Positions 55,922 to 64,000 of a DNA stretch of 64,000 nt are shown one piece after another. Below the pieces are notes generated by a model. It was not told the DNA's origin. It saw only the letters and a program-made list of their open reading frames with translations, and did not search any database. The DNA is from an uncultured Pseudomonadales bacterium (lineage in GTDB: Bacteria > Pseudomonadota > Gammaproteobacteria > Pseudomonadales > Cellvibrionaceae). Where the stretch lies: positions 496,001-560,000 of the forward strand of contig CANKXO010000001.1 of the NCBI GenBank assembly GCA_947487765.1, given 5' to 3'. A program made the translations under genes and the position numbers. Numbering within the stretch: the first letter of the stretch is position 1; every line of letters starts with the position of its first letter.

Positions 55922-58582
55922 TTAAATCGTATTTTCTGATATGTTAGAGAGCCGGTTACGTGGATCATTATGGGGTCGTTGCAGTTCTCTAGGGCTGTGC
56001 AGAATATCAGCTGCTTGACTCGTATCTAGAGGTTGTCCTTTAAAGTTGTCCAGTGCTTTAGTTTCTATAGGCGCTAAAATAACAGCTTTTGGTGCAATGC
56101 GTGGGTCATTATTTGCTCTGCGGTATTCCACTATAACATCTGTAGTTTGCGGCTCTTCCACTACTTCTTCTTTAGCCATTTCTACTGATGCTACAGGTTT
56201 TGTTTCTTCTAGTTCAGCTGTGGTCGCTACCGTTTCTGTATCGACAGTTTGTTCAGTAGGGCTGCTTTTAACTTGCACTTGAGGTGTTACAGCTTCAACT
56301 GGCTTTTCCGCTACTATAGGTACTTCAGCTTGTTCAATTGAGGCTGGTGTCTCAGCAGTTTTTGGCTTGTCAGCCTTTTGGTGTGGAGTGTCTGCTGGTT
56401 TTCTTTTCTCATTTCTAGCTTTTGCATCCTTATTTTTTTGCTGATTGCGTGGAGCCCGCTTTTCATTGGGATCTTTTGCTTTTTGTTGCTCATTAACGGG
56501 CTTTTGTTCCGAATTGGCTGCATTCTCATTAATTGCATTGGTAGCTGTATTCGTGTTGGCCACTTCCTGTTGATTATTATTACGATTGCCACGGCGTCGC
56601 TGTTGATTTCTTGGTTTGCGATTAGCGGGCCTTTTCTCAGGGGCATCCTTATTGATTTCTTTCTCAGGCGAATTGTCTATGCGTGCCTTATCTGCTTGCT
56701 TGTTTCGGCTGTTGTTTCTGTCTTGACGCTGACGACCTGATTCACGGCGGTTGTTGTCGTCTCTATCAGAATTACGATTCTGTCGATTATTGCGACGATT
56801 CTGATTGCGGCCGCCTCGCTGATCGTTACGATTATTTTGCCTGTTATTTCTTCTGCCCTTAGGTTTGGGTTCTGGTTTAGATTCAGGGGCAAATAGTGCT
56901 TTGATTGCATTGATAATCGTTATAATCAATCCAGGCTTTGCTTCTTCTGTTTTAGTTGCAGGTGTTGGAGTCGGAGCAGGTTTTGATGGTGGTAATAACT
57001 GTACCGCTGGTTGAGCTAAAGCGATAGGCTTAGCGGTTTCTAGTAAGTTATTTTCTTCTTGTTGAGAGTCAACAATTTTATAGCTGGTTTCAAACTCTTC
57101 TGTATTGTCATCGCGAAGACGTTGTACTTCGTAGTGAGGCGTAACCATATCTTCGTTCGGAATAATTAAAATACGCGTCCGACTAAGATTCTCTATAGCG
57201 GCAATTGCTTTACGCTTTTCGTTTAGTAGGTAGGTTGCTACTTTTACTGGGGTAATGGCTCGAATTTCTGCGCTACGTTCTTTTTGAGCTTCTTCTTCAA
57301 CAAGACGTAGTATCGAAAGAGCAATAGATTTGGTCGAACGGATAGTACCTTGACCGCTGCAGCGTGGGCAGACTTTGGATGTTGTTTCGCCTAATGAGGG
57401 GCGCAAACGTTGACGAGACATCTCTAATAGACCAAAGCGAGATATTCGGCCTACCTGTACCCTGGCTCTATCTATTTCTAGCGCATTATTCATACGTTGC
57501 TCTACTGCACGCTGATTGCGAGCAGGTTGCATGTCGATAAAGTCAATAACCACTAAACCGCCCATATCACGTAAGCGTAGCTGACGTGCAATTTCATCGG
57601 CAGCTTCGAGGTTGGTTTGTAACGCCGTTTCTTCAATGTCACCGCCTTTAGTGGCACGTGACGAGTTAATATCAATAGAGATGAGAGCTTCTGTTACATC
57701 AATAACAATAGAGCCGCCAGAAGGCAATTTAACTTCTCTTTCGTAAGCAGTTTCTATCTGGCCTTCTATTTGGTAGCGGTTAAAGAGGGGGGTAGACTCA
57801 TCTTCATAAAACTTGATTTTATTACGATAGCTTGGCATGACTTGCTCAATAAAGAGAATGGCTAAATCATAGCTTTCTTTATTGTCGACAATGACTTCAC
57901 CTACATCTGGGCGTAAATAGTCACGTATGGCGCGAATAATCACATTGCTTTCTTGGAAGAGGAAGTCGGGAGCTTTTAACTCTTTGGATGCAGTTGTAAT
58001 TGATGACCATAGCTTAAGAAGGTAGGTTAAATCCCATTGTAACTCTTCAACCGTACGGCCAATACCGGCAGTACGAACGATGACGCTCATACCTTTAGGG
58101 ACGTCAATTTGAGCTAGTGTTTCACGTAAGGCATTACGCTCTTCACCTTCAATACGACGGGAAATACCACCACCACGAGGATTGTTAGGCATTAGTACCA
58201 TATAACGGCCGGCCAAGCTGATAAAGGTAGTTAGCGCAGCTCCTTTATTACCACGTTCTTCTTTATCGACTTGTACGATAACTTCAGTGCCTTCTTTAAC
58301 CACATCCTTAATTTTGAAGCGGCCTTCAATATCTTTAGGTTGTTTGATGAAATATTCACGTGCAATTTCTTTTAAAGGAAGGAATCCGTGGCGCTCTGAG
58401 CCATATTCCACAAAAGCAGCTTCAAGGCTGGGTTCAATACGAGTAATTTTCCCTAGATAAATATTCGCTTTTTTCTGTTCACGATGACGGTTTTCAATAT
58501 CAAGATCATAAAGTAACTGGCCATCTACCATTGCAACCCGTACTTCTTCGGGCTGAGTGGCGTTAATAAGCATTCTTTTCAT
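55922..58582 (-). CDS. rne: Ribonuclease E
   Basis: An 886-residue RNase E, the essential endonuclease of mRNA decay and rRNA/tRNA processing. The start is the ATG at 58582, where the universal [20 protein letters not shown] begins. The S1 domain ([18 protein letters not shown]), the DNase I-like part with [20 protein letters not shown] and the zinc link CPRCSGQG (about residues 403-410) are intact. The C-terminal half from about residue 530 is a disordered scaffold with a strongly Arg/Asn/Gln-rich region ([20 protein letters not shown]) for RNA binding, then Lys/Glu/Pro/Thr-rich spacers. A long 5' region precedes it, as in genes with rne autoregulation. Confidence 0.96.
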   Translation of the reverse strand: MKRMLINATQPEEVRVAMVDGQLLYDLDIENRHREQKKANIYLGKITRIEPSLEAAFVEYGSERHGFLPLKEIAREYFIKQPKDIEGRFKIKDVVKEGTEVIVQVDKEERGNKGAALTTFISLAGRYMVLMPNNPRGGGISRRIEGEERNALRETLAQIDVPKGMSVIVRTAGIGRTVEELQWDLTYLLKLWSSITTASKELKAPDFLFQESNVIIRAIRDYLRPDVGEVIVDNKESYDLAILFIEQVMPSYRNKIKFYEDESTPLFNRYQIEGQIETAYEREVKLPSGGSIVIDVTEALISIDINSSRATKGGDIEETALQTNLEAADEIARQLRLRDMGGLVVIDFIDMQPARNQRAVEQRMNNALEIDRARVQVGRISRFGLLEMSRQRLRPSLGETTSKVCPRCSGQGTIRSTKSIALSILRLVEEEAQKERSAEIRAITPVKVATYLLNEKRKAIAAIENLSRTRILIIPNEDMVTPHYEVQRLRDDNTEEFETSYKIVDSQQEENNLLETAKPIALAQPAVQLLPPSKPAPTPTPATKTEEAKPGLIITIINAIKALFAPESKPEPKPKGRRNNRQNNRNDQRGGRNQNRRNNRQNRNSDRDDNNRRESGRQRQDRNNSRNKQADKARIDNSPEKEINKDAPEKRPANRKPRNQQRRRGNRNNNQQEVANTNTATNAINENAANSEQKPVNEQQKAKDPNEKRAPRNQQKNKDAKARNEKRKPADTPHQKADKPKTAETPASIEQAEVPIVAEKPVEAVTPQVQVKSSPTEQTVDTETVATTAELEETKPVASVEMAKEEVVEEPQTTDVIVEYRRANNDPRIAPKAVILAPIETKALDNFKGQPLDTSQAADILHSPRELQRPHNDPRNRLSNISENTI

Positions 58583-59612
58583 AAAAGTTTTGTCCTGGTT
58601 GTGCAGGCAAAACAATAGAGGGCTGATGGGGTCGGGAGGAGATCAGAATAAAACAGCAATGCGCTTTGTGTTTAGTTTGCAATAAAAAACGCTTACTATT
58701 TGTTTTTTATCTAACGCATATTCGTTACATTTCGCGAGAAACAGGATTAATACTATCTCAATACCATAAATGGTTTGTTGCAATCGCTATTTTTCTAGTG
58801 TGGCAGATAATACTTCTATCTTTAAAGGTAGATATGCTATTCAATTAAGTCTACCGTTTATTTTTGCCACTGAATTTATTAGTAAAGCATACTGTGTATA
58901 ACTAATAAATCTCGCTTACTTTTATTAGTAACAAGGACTAATTAATATAAGCCTCGATTACTGTAAATCTATATTCTGTTACTATTTTAATAATGTAAAA
59001 CTGTTAAATTTAAATTTTCAACAGTTATTAACTATCTTAAAAGTAATCTATCTCTCGTATAAACAGATAATAAATATTGTCTGTTTTTTCTTCTTCAAAT
59101 CAGGGTTTCTATTGTATTAACGAACAGAAAGTTTGTTTTGAGTAATCTTTTATTGATTACTCTACATATTGATTCATTCTGTTGTTAATTTATTGCTCGC
59201 ATTAATAATAAATTTTAATTAAATGGTGTTTACAAAATACATAAGATCACTAGTCAACTTCAAAAATTATGCTAATAATCTAATTTAAGTTATTTTTACC
59301 TTGCTCAATCACTAAAATGATTGTTTTAGGTTGTCATTTGATTTTCGGTATTTTCTGATGGCGAAGCCAGAAGGTTTTTAGTACGAAACGGTTGAGAGTC
59401 AATACTAATATCAAGCACCTTTGTGAGGGCCTGATATCTTCTGCTACGCCCGAAAACCAGCAAAATCTCGCTGGACTATAACAGTAAGCTGTTGATATAT
59501 CAATAATTTAACGGTTTTTGTTGACTTTGGCATTCTGATCTGGTTTTTACTACTGGCCAGGTTATATCACCTTATATTCCCTGTGTTCGAATGAAGCTGG
59601 TATGATCGCGCC
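58583..59612. other. One-kilobase intergenic region between rne and rluC
   Basis: No convincing gene. It is very AT-rich up to about 59330, with an inverted repeat TTTATTAGT/ACTAATAAA at 58875-58909. Bases 59345-59480 are less AT-rich and contain several short hairpins: TTCTGATGGC/GCCAGAA, GATATCA/TGATATC-type arms flanking 59408-59440 and CCAGC/GCTGG near 59457-59475. If rne starts far upstream, this could be its regulatory leader. The only 60-codon ORF (58666-58848) looks like chance. Confidence 0.6.
59601..59606 (+). promoter_or_regulatory. Extended -10 element directly before rluC
   Basis: TGG TATGAT is an extended -10 box ending 6 bases before the rluC ATG, with no ribosome binding site between. 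Transcription would begin at or next to the A of the start codon, giving a leaderless mRNA. A clear -35 is missing. Confidence 0.5.
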
Positions 59613-60611
59613 ATGAAAAAGACCTCCCCAAAAATAGATAACCCTATACCAGCAGGAACCGTTCAGTGGCAGGAGATTGATGCCGATATTGCTGGGCAAC
59701 GTATTGATAATTATCTCATTACTCGTTTAAAGGGTGTCCCTAAGTCATTGATTTATAGGATATTGAGAAAAGGAGAGGTAAGGGTTAACAAAGGCAGAAT
59801 TAAGCCGGAGTATAAATTACAAGCGGGTGATATGGTTAGAATACCGCCAGTTCGTATTGCTAGACGTGCGGATGATGTTAAGCCCAGCGATGGCCTTACA
59901 AAACTGCTTAATGAAGCTGTGCTTTACGAAGATGAGGGTATTATTGTTCTAAACAAGCCTTCCGGTTTAGCTGTTCATGGGGGGAGTGGGCTTCAGTTGG
60001 GACTAATTGAAAGTTTAAGGCAGGTCCGTAAGAATGATCGCTTTCTCGAATTAGTGCATAGATTAGACCGCGATACATCTGGATGTATTATGGTGGCTAA
60101 AAACCGGCGCAGTCTCCGCTATATGCAGCAATTACTGAGGGAAGGCGCAGGCGGTATCAATAAGGTTTATCATGCATTGGTTGCCGGTCGTTGGCCTAAT
60201 AAGCGGCGCCAGATTAGCGTCGCTTTATTAAAAAACCAATTACCCAGTGGTCAGAGAATGGTACGTGCAGTAGAAGAGGGTACGGAGGGAGCAAAGGCAT
60301 CGCTAACAAGCTTTCGGGTATTAAAGCGTTATATTGGTTGCACTCTTGTTGAGGCAAAGCCTATTACAGGGCGGACTCATCAAATTCGTGTGCACAGCCA
60401 GTATGCGGGGCATCCAATTTTGGGGGATGATAAGTACGGCGGTCGGGAGCAACAACCTTTGATTCGCGAACTGGGGTTAAAGCGGCTATTCTTGCATGCA
60501 TTCAGATTGGATTTTACAACAGTGGATAAACGTAAAGTCACGGTTACAGCCCCTCTGAGTACAGAATTATCTCAGGTTCTTCAGAATATGGTTGAACAAG
60601 ACGATAAATGA
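59613..60611 (+). CDS. rluC: 23S rRNA pseudouridine synthase RluC
   Basis: A 332-residue RluA-type pseudouridine synthase (23S rRNA U955, U2504 and U2580 in E. coli). Residues about 28-80 form the S4 RNA-binding domain (RIDNYLITRLKGVPKSLIYR). The catalytic Asp is D152 in LVHRLDRDTSG, and TGRTHQIRVH is the later conserved motif. It is divergent from rne, an arrangement conserved in many gammaproteobacteria. No Shine-Dalgarno sequence precedes the ATG. The phosphatase gene follows after 13 bases. Confidence 0.95.
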   Translation: MKKTSPKIDNPIPAGTVQWQEIDADIAGQRIDNYLITRLKGVPKSLIYRILRKGEVRVNKGRIKPEYKLQAGDMVRIPPVRIARRADDVKPSDGLTKLLNEAVLYEDEGIIVLNKPSGLAVHGGSGLQLGLIESLRQVRKNDRFLELVHRLDRDTSGCIMVAKNRRSLRYMQQLLREGAGGINKVYHALVAGRWPNKRRQISVALLKNQLPSGQRMVRAVEEGTEGAKASLTSFRVLKRYIGCTLVEAKPITGRTHQIRVHSQYAGHPILGDDKYGGREQQPLIRELGLKRLFLHAFRLDFTTVDKRKVTVTAPLSTELSQVLQNMVEQDDK

Positions 60612-60624
60612 TAGGTGAACTCTT

Positions 60625-61266
60625 TTGCTTTTAATTTTCGATTGGGATGGTACGCTCAGCGATTCCGCTGAAAAAATCATCAACTGTTTACAGAAAGCCG
60701 CTATATCTGCAAATTTAAGAGTATGCGATAGCGAAGCTATTCGAGATATTATCGGTTTAGGCTTACCTGAAGCGATGAATAAATTATACCCAGAGCTAAG
60801 TGCCGGCGAGCATGAAATCATACGGCAACATTACGTGGCCCATTTTCTGGCAGCGGATCAAGAGCCATCCCCATTTTTTGAGGGAGTCATGGAAGGTCTG
60901 CATCAATTGCATGATCACCATTATTCACTCGCTGTAGCTACAGGCAAAAGTCGACAAGGCTTGGATCGTGTTCTATCTAATTTGAAACTGACTAATTTTT
61001 TTCATGGCAGTCGCTGTGCGGATGAAACAGCATCAAAGCCTCATCCACAGATGTTAACGGAGTTATTGGTTGAATTCTCAAGGGAAGCTGACCAGGCGCT
61101 AATGATGGGTGATACAGAATACGATATGTCGATGGCCCACCAAATTGGCATGCCCAAAGTTGCCGTTAGTTATGGTGCACATAGCATCGAACGTCTGCGG
61201 ACATATCAGCCATCATTATGTGTTGATAACTTCTCAGAATTTGTTAATTGGATACTAAAAAAATAA
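60625..61266 (+). CDS. HAD-IA family phosphatase (Gph-like)
   Basis: A 213-residue HAD hydrolase. Motif I is FDWDGTLSDS at residues 5-14. TGKSRQGLDRVL marks motif II with its Thr, KPHPQM motif III with its Lys, and MMGDTEYDMSMA motif IV. The start is the TTG at 60625, with AGGTGA six bases upstream. It follows rluC as in Pseudomonas. Substrate not predictable, phosphoglycolate-like or nucleotide phosphatase. Confidence 0.88.
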   Translation: MLLIFDWDGTLSDSAEKIINCLQKAAISANLRVCDSEAIRDIIGLGLPEAMNKLYPELSAGEHEIIRQHYVAHFLAADQEPSPFFEGVMEGLHQLHDHHYSLAVATGKSRQGLDRVLSNLKLTNFFHGSRCADETASKPHPQMLTELLVEFSREADQALMMGDTEYDMSMAHQIGMPKVAVSYGAHSIERLRTYQPSLCVDNFSEFVNWILKK

Positions 61267-61341
61267 ACATTCTTTTTTTTCACGTGTCCAATAAATAAGT
61301 GACAAGCGTATATTAGATAAAGTATTAAAATAGGAAGCATT

Positions 61342-62331
61342 ATGGGATTTTTTAAGCGCAATTCATCGATTGACTCTAACAGTGAAAATCGTGACTGGGA
61401 ATTAGTAGCATCGATAGCTCAAAATTCTCTGGCAGAGCAGAAGAAGTCTCGCCGTTGGGGAATTTTTTTCAAATTGTTAACGTTTGTTTATATTACAGTC
61501 GTATTAGCTGGCGTTTTTATGCAGAGCAACACCAGTAGTGATGGTTTTAATATCAAGGAAGCGCATACCGCTGTCGTACATGTCAGTGGTGTGATTGCTG
61601 ATGAAGAAGAAGCTAATGCGAATAATATTGTAGGCGGTTTACGCAGGGCGTTTGAAAGCGATGGCGCTCAAGCGGTTATGCTGATTATTAACAGTCCTGG
61701 CGGCAGTCCTGTCCAAGCCGGTTATATTTATGATGAAATCAAACGTCTGAGAGAAAAATACCCTGAGAAAAAAGTCTATGCTGTTATCAAAGAGTTGGGC
61801 GCTTCGGCGGCATACTATATTGCAGCAGCAGCGGATGAAATTTATTCAGATAAAGCGAGCTTGGTTGGATCTATTGGTGTAACAGCGTCGAGCTTTGGTT
61901 TTGTCGAGCTTATGGATAAAGTGGGTGTTAAGCGGCGAAACTTTACAGCGGGAGAACACAAATCTTTTCTTGATCCATTCGCACCTTTGAAAGAAGACGA
62001 AAAAGTATTCTGGGAGTCTGTCTTGCAAAAAACCCATGATCAATTTATTCGTGTTGTTAAGGATGGGCGTGGAGAACGCTTAGCTGAAAATGATGATTTG
62101 TTTACCGGTTTAATTTGGAATGGTGAGCAAGCGCTGGAGCTAGGGTTAATTGATGGCCTTGGAAGCCCCGGCAGTGTTGCCCGCGATGTTATTGGTGAAG
62201 ATACCTTTAAGGACTATACGCCTAGACTTTCTCCGTTAGAAGAGTTTACTCGTCGTTTTGGTGCATCAATAGGTTTGGGGCTCGGTAAAGCGATAGGGGT
62301 GTTGTCAGAAACACCCGTTGAACTTCGCTAG
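61342..62331 (+). CDS. sppA: Signal peptide peptidase SppA, S49 family (short form)
   Basis: A 329-residue membrane-bound serine protease. One membrane segment lies at residues about 42-62. The catalytic pair is probably S155 in ELGASAAYYIAA and K207 in GEHKSFLDPF, 52 residues apart as in the short B. subtilis SppA. INSPGGSPVQAG is the conserved substrate-loop motif. It degrades signal peptides left in the membrane. AGGAAG precedes the ATG. It follows the phosphatase gene after 75 bases. Confidence 0.92.
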   Translation: MGFFKRNSSIDSNSENRDWELVASIAQNSLAEQKKSRRWGIFFKLLTFVYITVVLAGVFMQSNTSSDGFNIKEAHTAVVHVSGVIADEEEANANNIVGGLRRAFESDGAQAVMLIINSPGGSPVQAGYIYDEIKRLREKYPEKKVYAVIKELGASAAYYIAAAADEIYSDKASLVGSIGVTASSFGFVELMDKVGVKRRNFTAGEHKSFLDPFAPLKEDEKVFWESVLQKTHDQFIRVVKDGRGERLAENDDLFTGLIWNGEQALELGLIDGLGSPGSVARDVIGEDTFKDYTPRLSPLEEFTRRFGASIGLGLGKAIGVLSETPVELR

Positions 62332-62382
62332 CTAATCGGTAAATACTGAGAGACACACTGGCTAAATAGAGGTTGGGTAAAC

Positions 62383-62416
62383 AGGGGCTTTAAAAGCACG
62401 TTCTAAATCAGCCCCT
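62383..62416 (+). terminator. Possible terminator after sppA
   Basis: AGGGGCT and AGCCCCT form a 7-base-pair GC-rich stem with a 20-base loop, 52 bases after the sppA stop. There is no good T-run, so the call is weak. Confidence 0.35.
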
Positions 62417-62473
62417 ATCACTTATTCGTTTTGCTATTCTTTTTATTCGAGTAATCTTAATTTAGGAGGCTCT

Positions 62474-63073
62474 TTATTTGGCCGAGGCTGATAGAGGGTC
62501 AACTCCTTCATTACGTAACATCTTTGTTAAAGCAATTAATGGTAAGCCAACCAAGCTATTCGGGTCATCTCCATGCATACTGGCAAATAACGTGATGCCT
62601 AAACCTTCCGACTTAAAGCTGCCTGCGCAATTATAGGGTTTTTCCTTCAGTAAGTAGTTTTCTATTTGTTCTTCGGATAACGGTAAGAAGTTAACTGTAT
62701 AAGGGGCAATGGTTAACTGATGCTGATGGTTTTGGCTATTGTATAAACATAAACTAGTCAGGAACGTGACTTCTCTTCCACTGGCATGACGTAATTGATC
62801 TTTCGCTTTTTCATGATTGTGAGGCTTTGTGATGATTATGTCATCGATAACTGCGACTTGGTCTGAGCCAATAATAAGTGCTTGATGTTGAGTTGCTGCG
62901 ATCGCTTGTGCTTTTTCTAGCGCCAAACGGCCAACTAACTCTGACGGTGTTTCATCGGGTAGGGGACTTTCATCGATATCAGGTGAAATGGACTCAAAAT
63001 CGAGTCCTAGCTTGTTTAATAACTCGCGTCGGTAAGGTGAACTGGAGGCAAGTATTAGTGTATTTTCAGGCAT
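62474..63073 (-). CDS. yceF: Maf-like nucleotide pyrophosphatase YceF
   Basis: A 199-residue Maf/HAM1-like nucleoside triphosphate pyrophosphatase. The N-terminal signature is ILASSSPYRRELLNKLGLDF, followed by SPDIDESPLPDETP and ALIIGSDQVAVIDDIIITKP. The location beside yceD and rpmF fits YceF, which hydrolyses m7GTP in E. coli. It is unrelated to the motility Maf protein at 28830. It is divergent from yceD. Confidence 0.92.
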   Translation of the reverse strand: MPENTLILASSSPYRRELLNKLGLDFESISPDIDESPLPDETPSELVGRLALEKAQAIAATQHQALIIGSDQVAVIDDIIITKPHNHEKAKDQLRHASGREVTFLTSLCLYNSQNHQHQLTIAPYTVNFLPLSEEQIENYLLKEKPYNCAGSFKSEGLGITLFASMHGDDPNSLVGLPLIALTKMLRNEGVDPLSASAK

Positions 63074-63230
63074 AAAATTGGCTCATGTGGTGCTTTGTAT
63101 GATCAGTCTGTTGCTACGGTATTCATAGTTGCCATGAATACCACATAGGGTAGATTCTACCGTTTAAACCCAGTTTCGGCTATTTAGTACTTTTTTGTGG
63201 TAAAAAACACCATTTTTCAATAAATTCGCT

Positions 63231-63259
63231 TTGACACTTACCTTGCAACTGCCTATTAT
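63231..63259 (+). promoter_or_regulatory. Consensus sigma70 promoter of yceD-rpmF
   Basis: TTGACA, a 17-base spacer and TATTAT are nearly perfect sigma70 elements. The -10 ends 9 bases before the yceD ATG, so the transcript would have a leader of about 2-3 bases and no ribosome binding site. Confidence 0.85.
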
Positions 63260-63268
63260 TGCGCCCCT

Positions 63269-63880
63269 ATGTCAAGTGCTACTCCAGAGTCTGTTTTACC
63301 CAGACACATTGATCCTCGTAAATTTGCTAAGCAAGGAGTAAGTGTTGAGGGCAGTATTGACTTGAAAGAGCTTGATCGGCTTGTCCCTTTATTGGCGACT
63401 AATAAAGGCAGTTTATATGCTGAGCTGATCTTTGGTGTAGATGAGCAAGGTACCCGGAATTTAACCGGCCATGCAACTGCAGAAGTTGAAATGGTATGCC
63501 AGCGTTGTCTTGAAGCCGCTCCACAATCGATTCATATGTCACTTAATTTGGCTATGATATGGAGTGACGACAAAGCGGAACACTTGCCAAAGCCCTGGGA
63601 CCCATGGATTGTTGGTGAAGGTGCGACAGATATATACCAAATCGTTGAAGATGAATTGATACTTAGTTTGCCGATTGTTGCTTACCATTCAGAAGAATGT
63701 GTGCCAGAGGAACTGTTTAGTTCGGGAGACAAATCATCAGAGCGTGGCTTGGCCAGTCATAAAAAACTGGGTGAGCAGGAGCAACAAACAAATAAACCTA
63801 ACCCGTTTCAGGTACTTGAGCAGCTGAAAGGCTCTCTTGGTGATGTATCCGATAATACTGAGCCTGAAACGAGAAAGTAG
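63269..63880 (+). CDS. yceD: YceD family protein (DUF177)
   Basis: A 203-residue DUF177 protein linked to 23S rRNA/ribosome assembly and always found before rpmF. The Cys pair in VEMVCQRCLEAAPQ and the ED-rich YQIVEDELILSLPIVAYH are family signatures. It begins almost at the predicted transcription start. It is co-transcribed with rpmF, 38 bases downstream. Confidence 0.92.
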   Translation: MSSATPESVLPRHIDPRKFAKQGVSVEGSIDLKELDRLVPLLATNKGSLYAELIFGVDEQGTRNLTGHATAEVEMVCQRCLEAAPQSIHMSLNLAMIWSDDKAEHLPKPWDPWIVGEGATDIYQIVEDELILSLPIVAYHSEECVPEELFSSGDKSSERGLASHKKLGEQEQQTNKPNPFQVLEQLKGSLGDVSDNTEPETRK

Positions 63881-63918
63881 CATTACGTTACCTAATTAAG
63901 TAAGACAGGAGCCTAGAA

Positions 63919-64000
63919 ATGGCAGTACAGAAAAGTAAAAAAACTCGTTCTAAGCGTGGCATGCGTCGTTCTCATGATGCGCTAACGCAAACAGCAGCGC
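63919..64000 (+). CDS. rpmF: 50S ribosomal protein L32, 5' part (window edge)
   Basis: The first 27 codons are present (MAVQKSKKTRSKRGMRRSHD and onwards), the usual L32 start. The ribosome binding site is AGGAG, nine bases before the ATG. The gene is cut off by the end of the window and would normally be followed by plsX and fab genes. Confidence 0.95.
   Translation, partial: MAVQKSKKTRSKRGMRRSHDALTQTAA

Noticed and set aside
58666-58848. A 60-codon plus-strand ORF with one hydrophobic stretch upstream of rne
   Set aside because: No ribosome binding site, no homology that I recognise, and it lies within the probable rne leader.

Overview
The window looks like chromosomal DNA of a free-living, probably marine, polarly flagellated gammaproteobacterium. 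Three things point there: FleQ/FlrA-type sigma54 control of flagellar genes, a flgBCDEFGHIJKL-fliC-flaG-fliD-fliS order like that of Pseudomonas and Vibrio, and the block rne / rluC - HAD phosphatase - sppA - yceF / yceD - rpmF. The DNA is AT-rich. I cannot name the genus. No transposase, integrase, phage gene, rRNA or CRISPR array was seen. One tRNA-Ser(UGA) is present.

Layout. (1) 1-2360: arsenosugar genes, a radical SAM ArsS protein and two small glycosyltransferase-like proteins. (2) 2365-7120: flgN, flgM and flgA on the minus strand, with an unrelated LysR / NAD(P)H oxidoreductase pair between flgN and flgM, then cheV. (3) 7162-20141: cheR and flgB to flgL. (4) 20170-31859: filament genes, comprising two tandem flagellins, flaG, a very large fliD, two fliS genes, two FliT-like genes and a flagellin glycosyltransferase of the Maf/DUF115 type. 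(5) 32080-49288: glycan genes. A tightly packed 16-gene minus-strand operon runs from pseB, pseC, pseF, pseG, a formyltransferase and pseI into dehydrogenase, aminotransferase, acetyltransferase and amidotransferase/HisH/HisF-like genes; a methyltransferase and a PhyH-type dioxygenase lie at its far end on the plus strand. (6) 49737-51185: fleQ. (7) 51201-55610: tusDCBE, a YccA-type membrane protein, a HAD-UbiA fusion and a small EamA/SMR-like protein. (8) 55700-64000: tRNA-Ser, rne, a 1 kb intergenic region, rluC, a phosphatase, sppA, yceF, yceD and the start of rpmF.

How it works together. FleQ (sigma54 activator) probably drives the promoters with the -24/-12 pattern that I could read before flgN, flgB, flgF, fliC1 and pseB, with weaker versions before fliS2 and the methyltransferase. 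FlgM/FliA (sigma28) timing is supported by sigma28-type promoters before flgM, fliC2 and fliS1, and perhaps cheV. So the two flagellins and the two FliS chaperones appear to sit in separate sigma54 and sigma28 classes. The pse operon shares the sigma54 control and should supply a CMP-nonulosonic acid to the Maf transferase for flagellin glycosylation. The downstream half of that operon looks able to add an amidino group and further modifications to this or a second sugar. Its HisF-like protein has lost both catalytic aspartates of true HisF, which suggests a pure ammonia-delivery role.

All assignments come from reading the sequence and recognising families; no database search was run.
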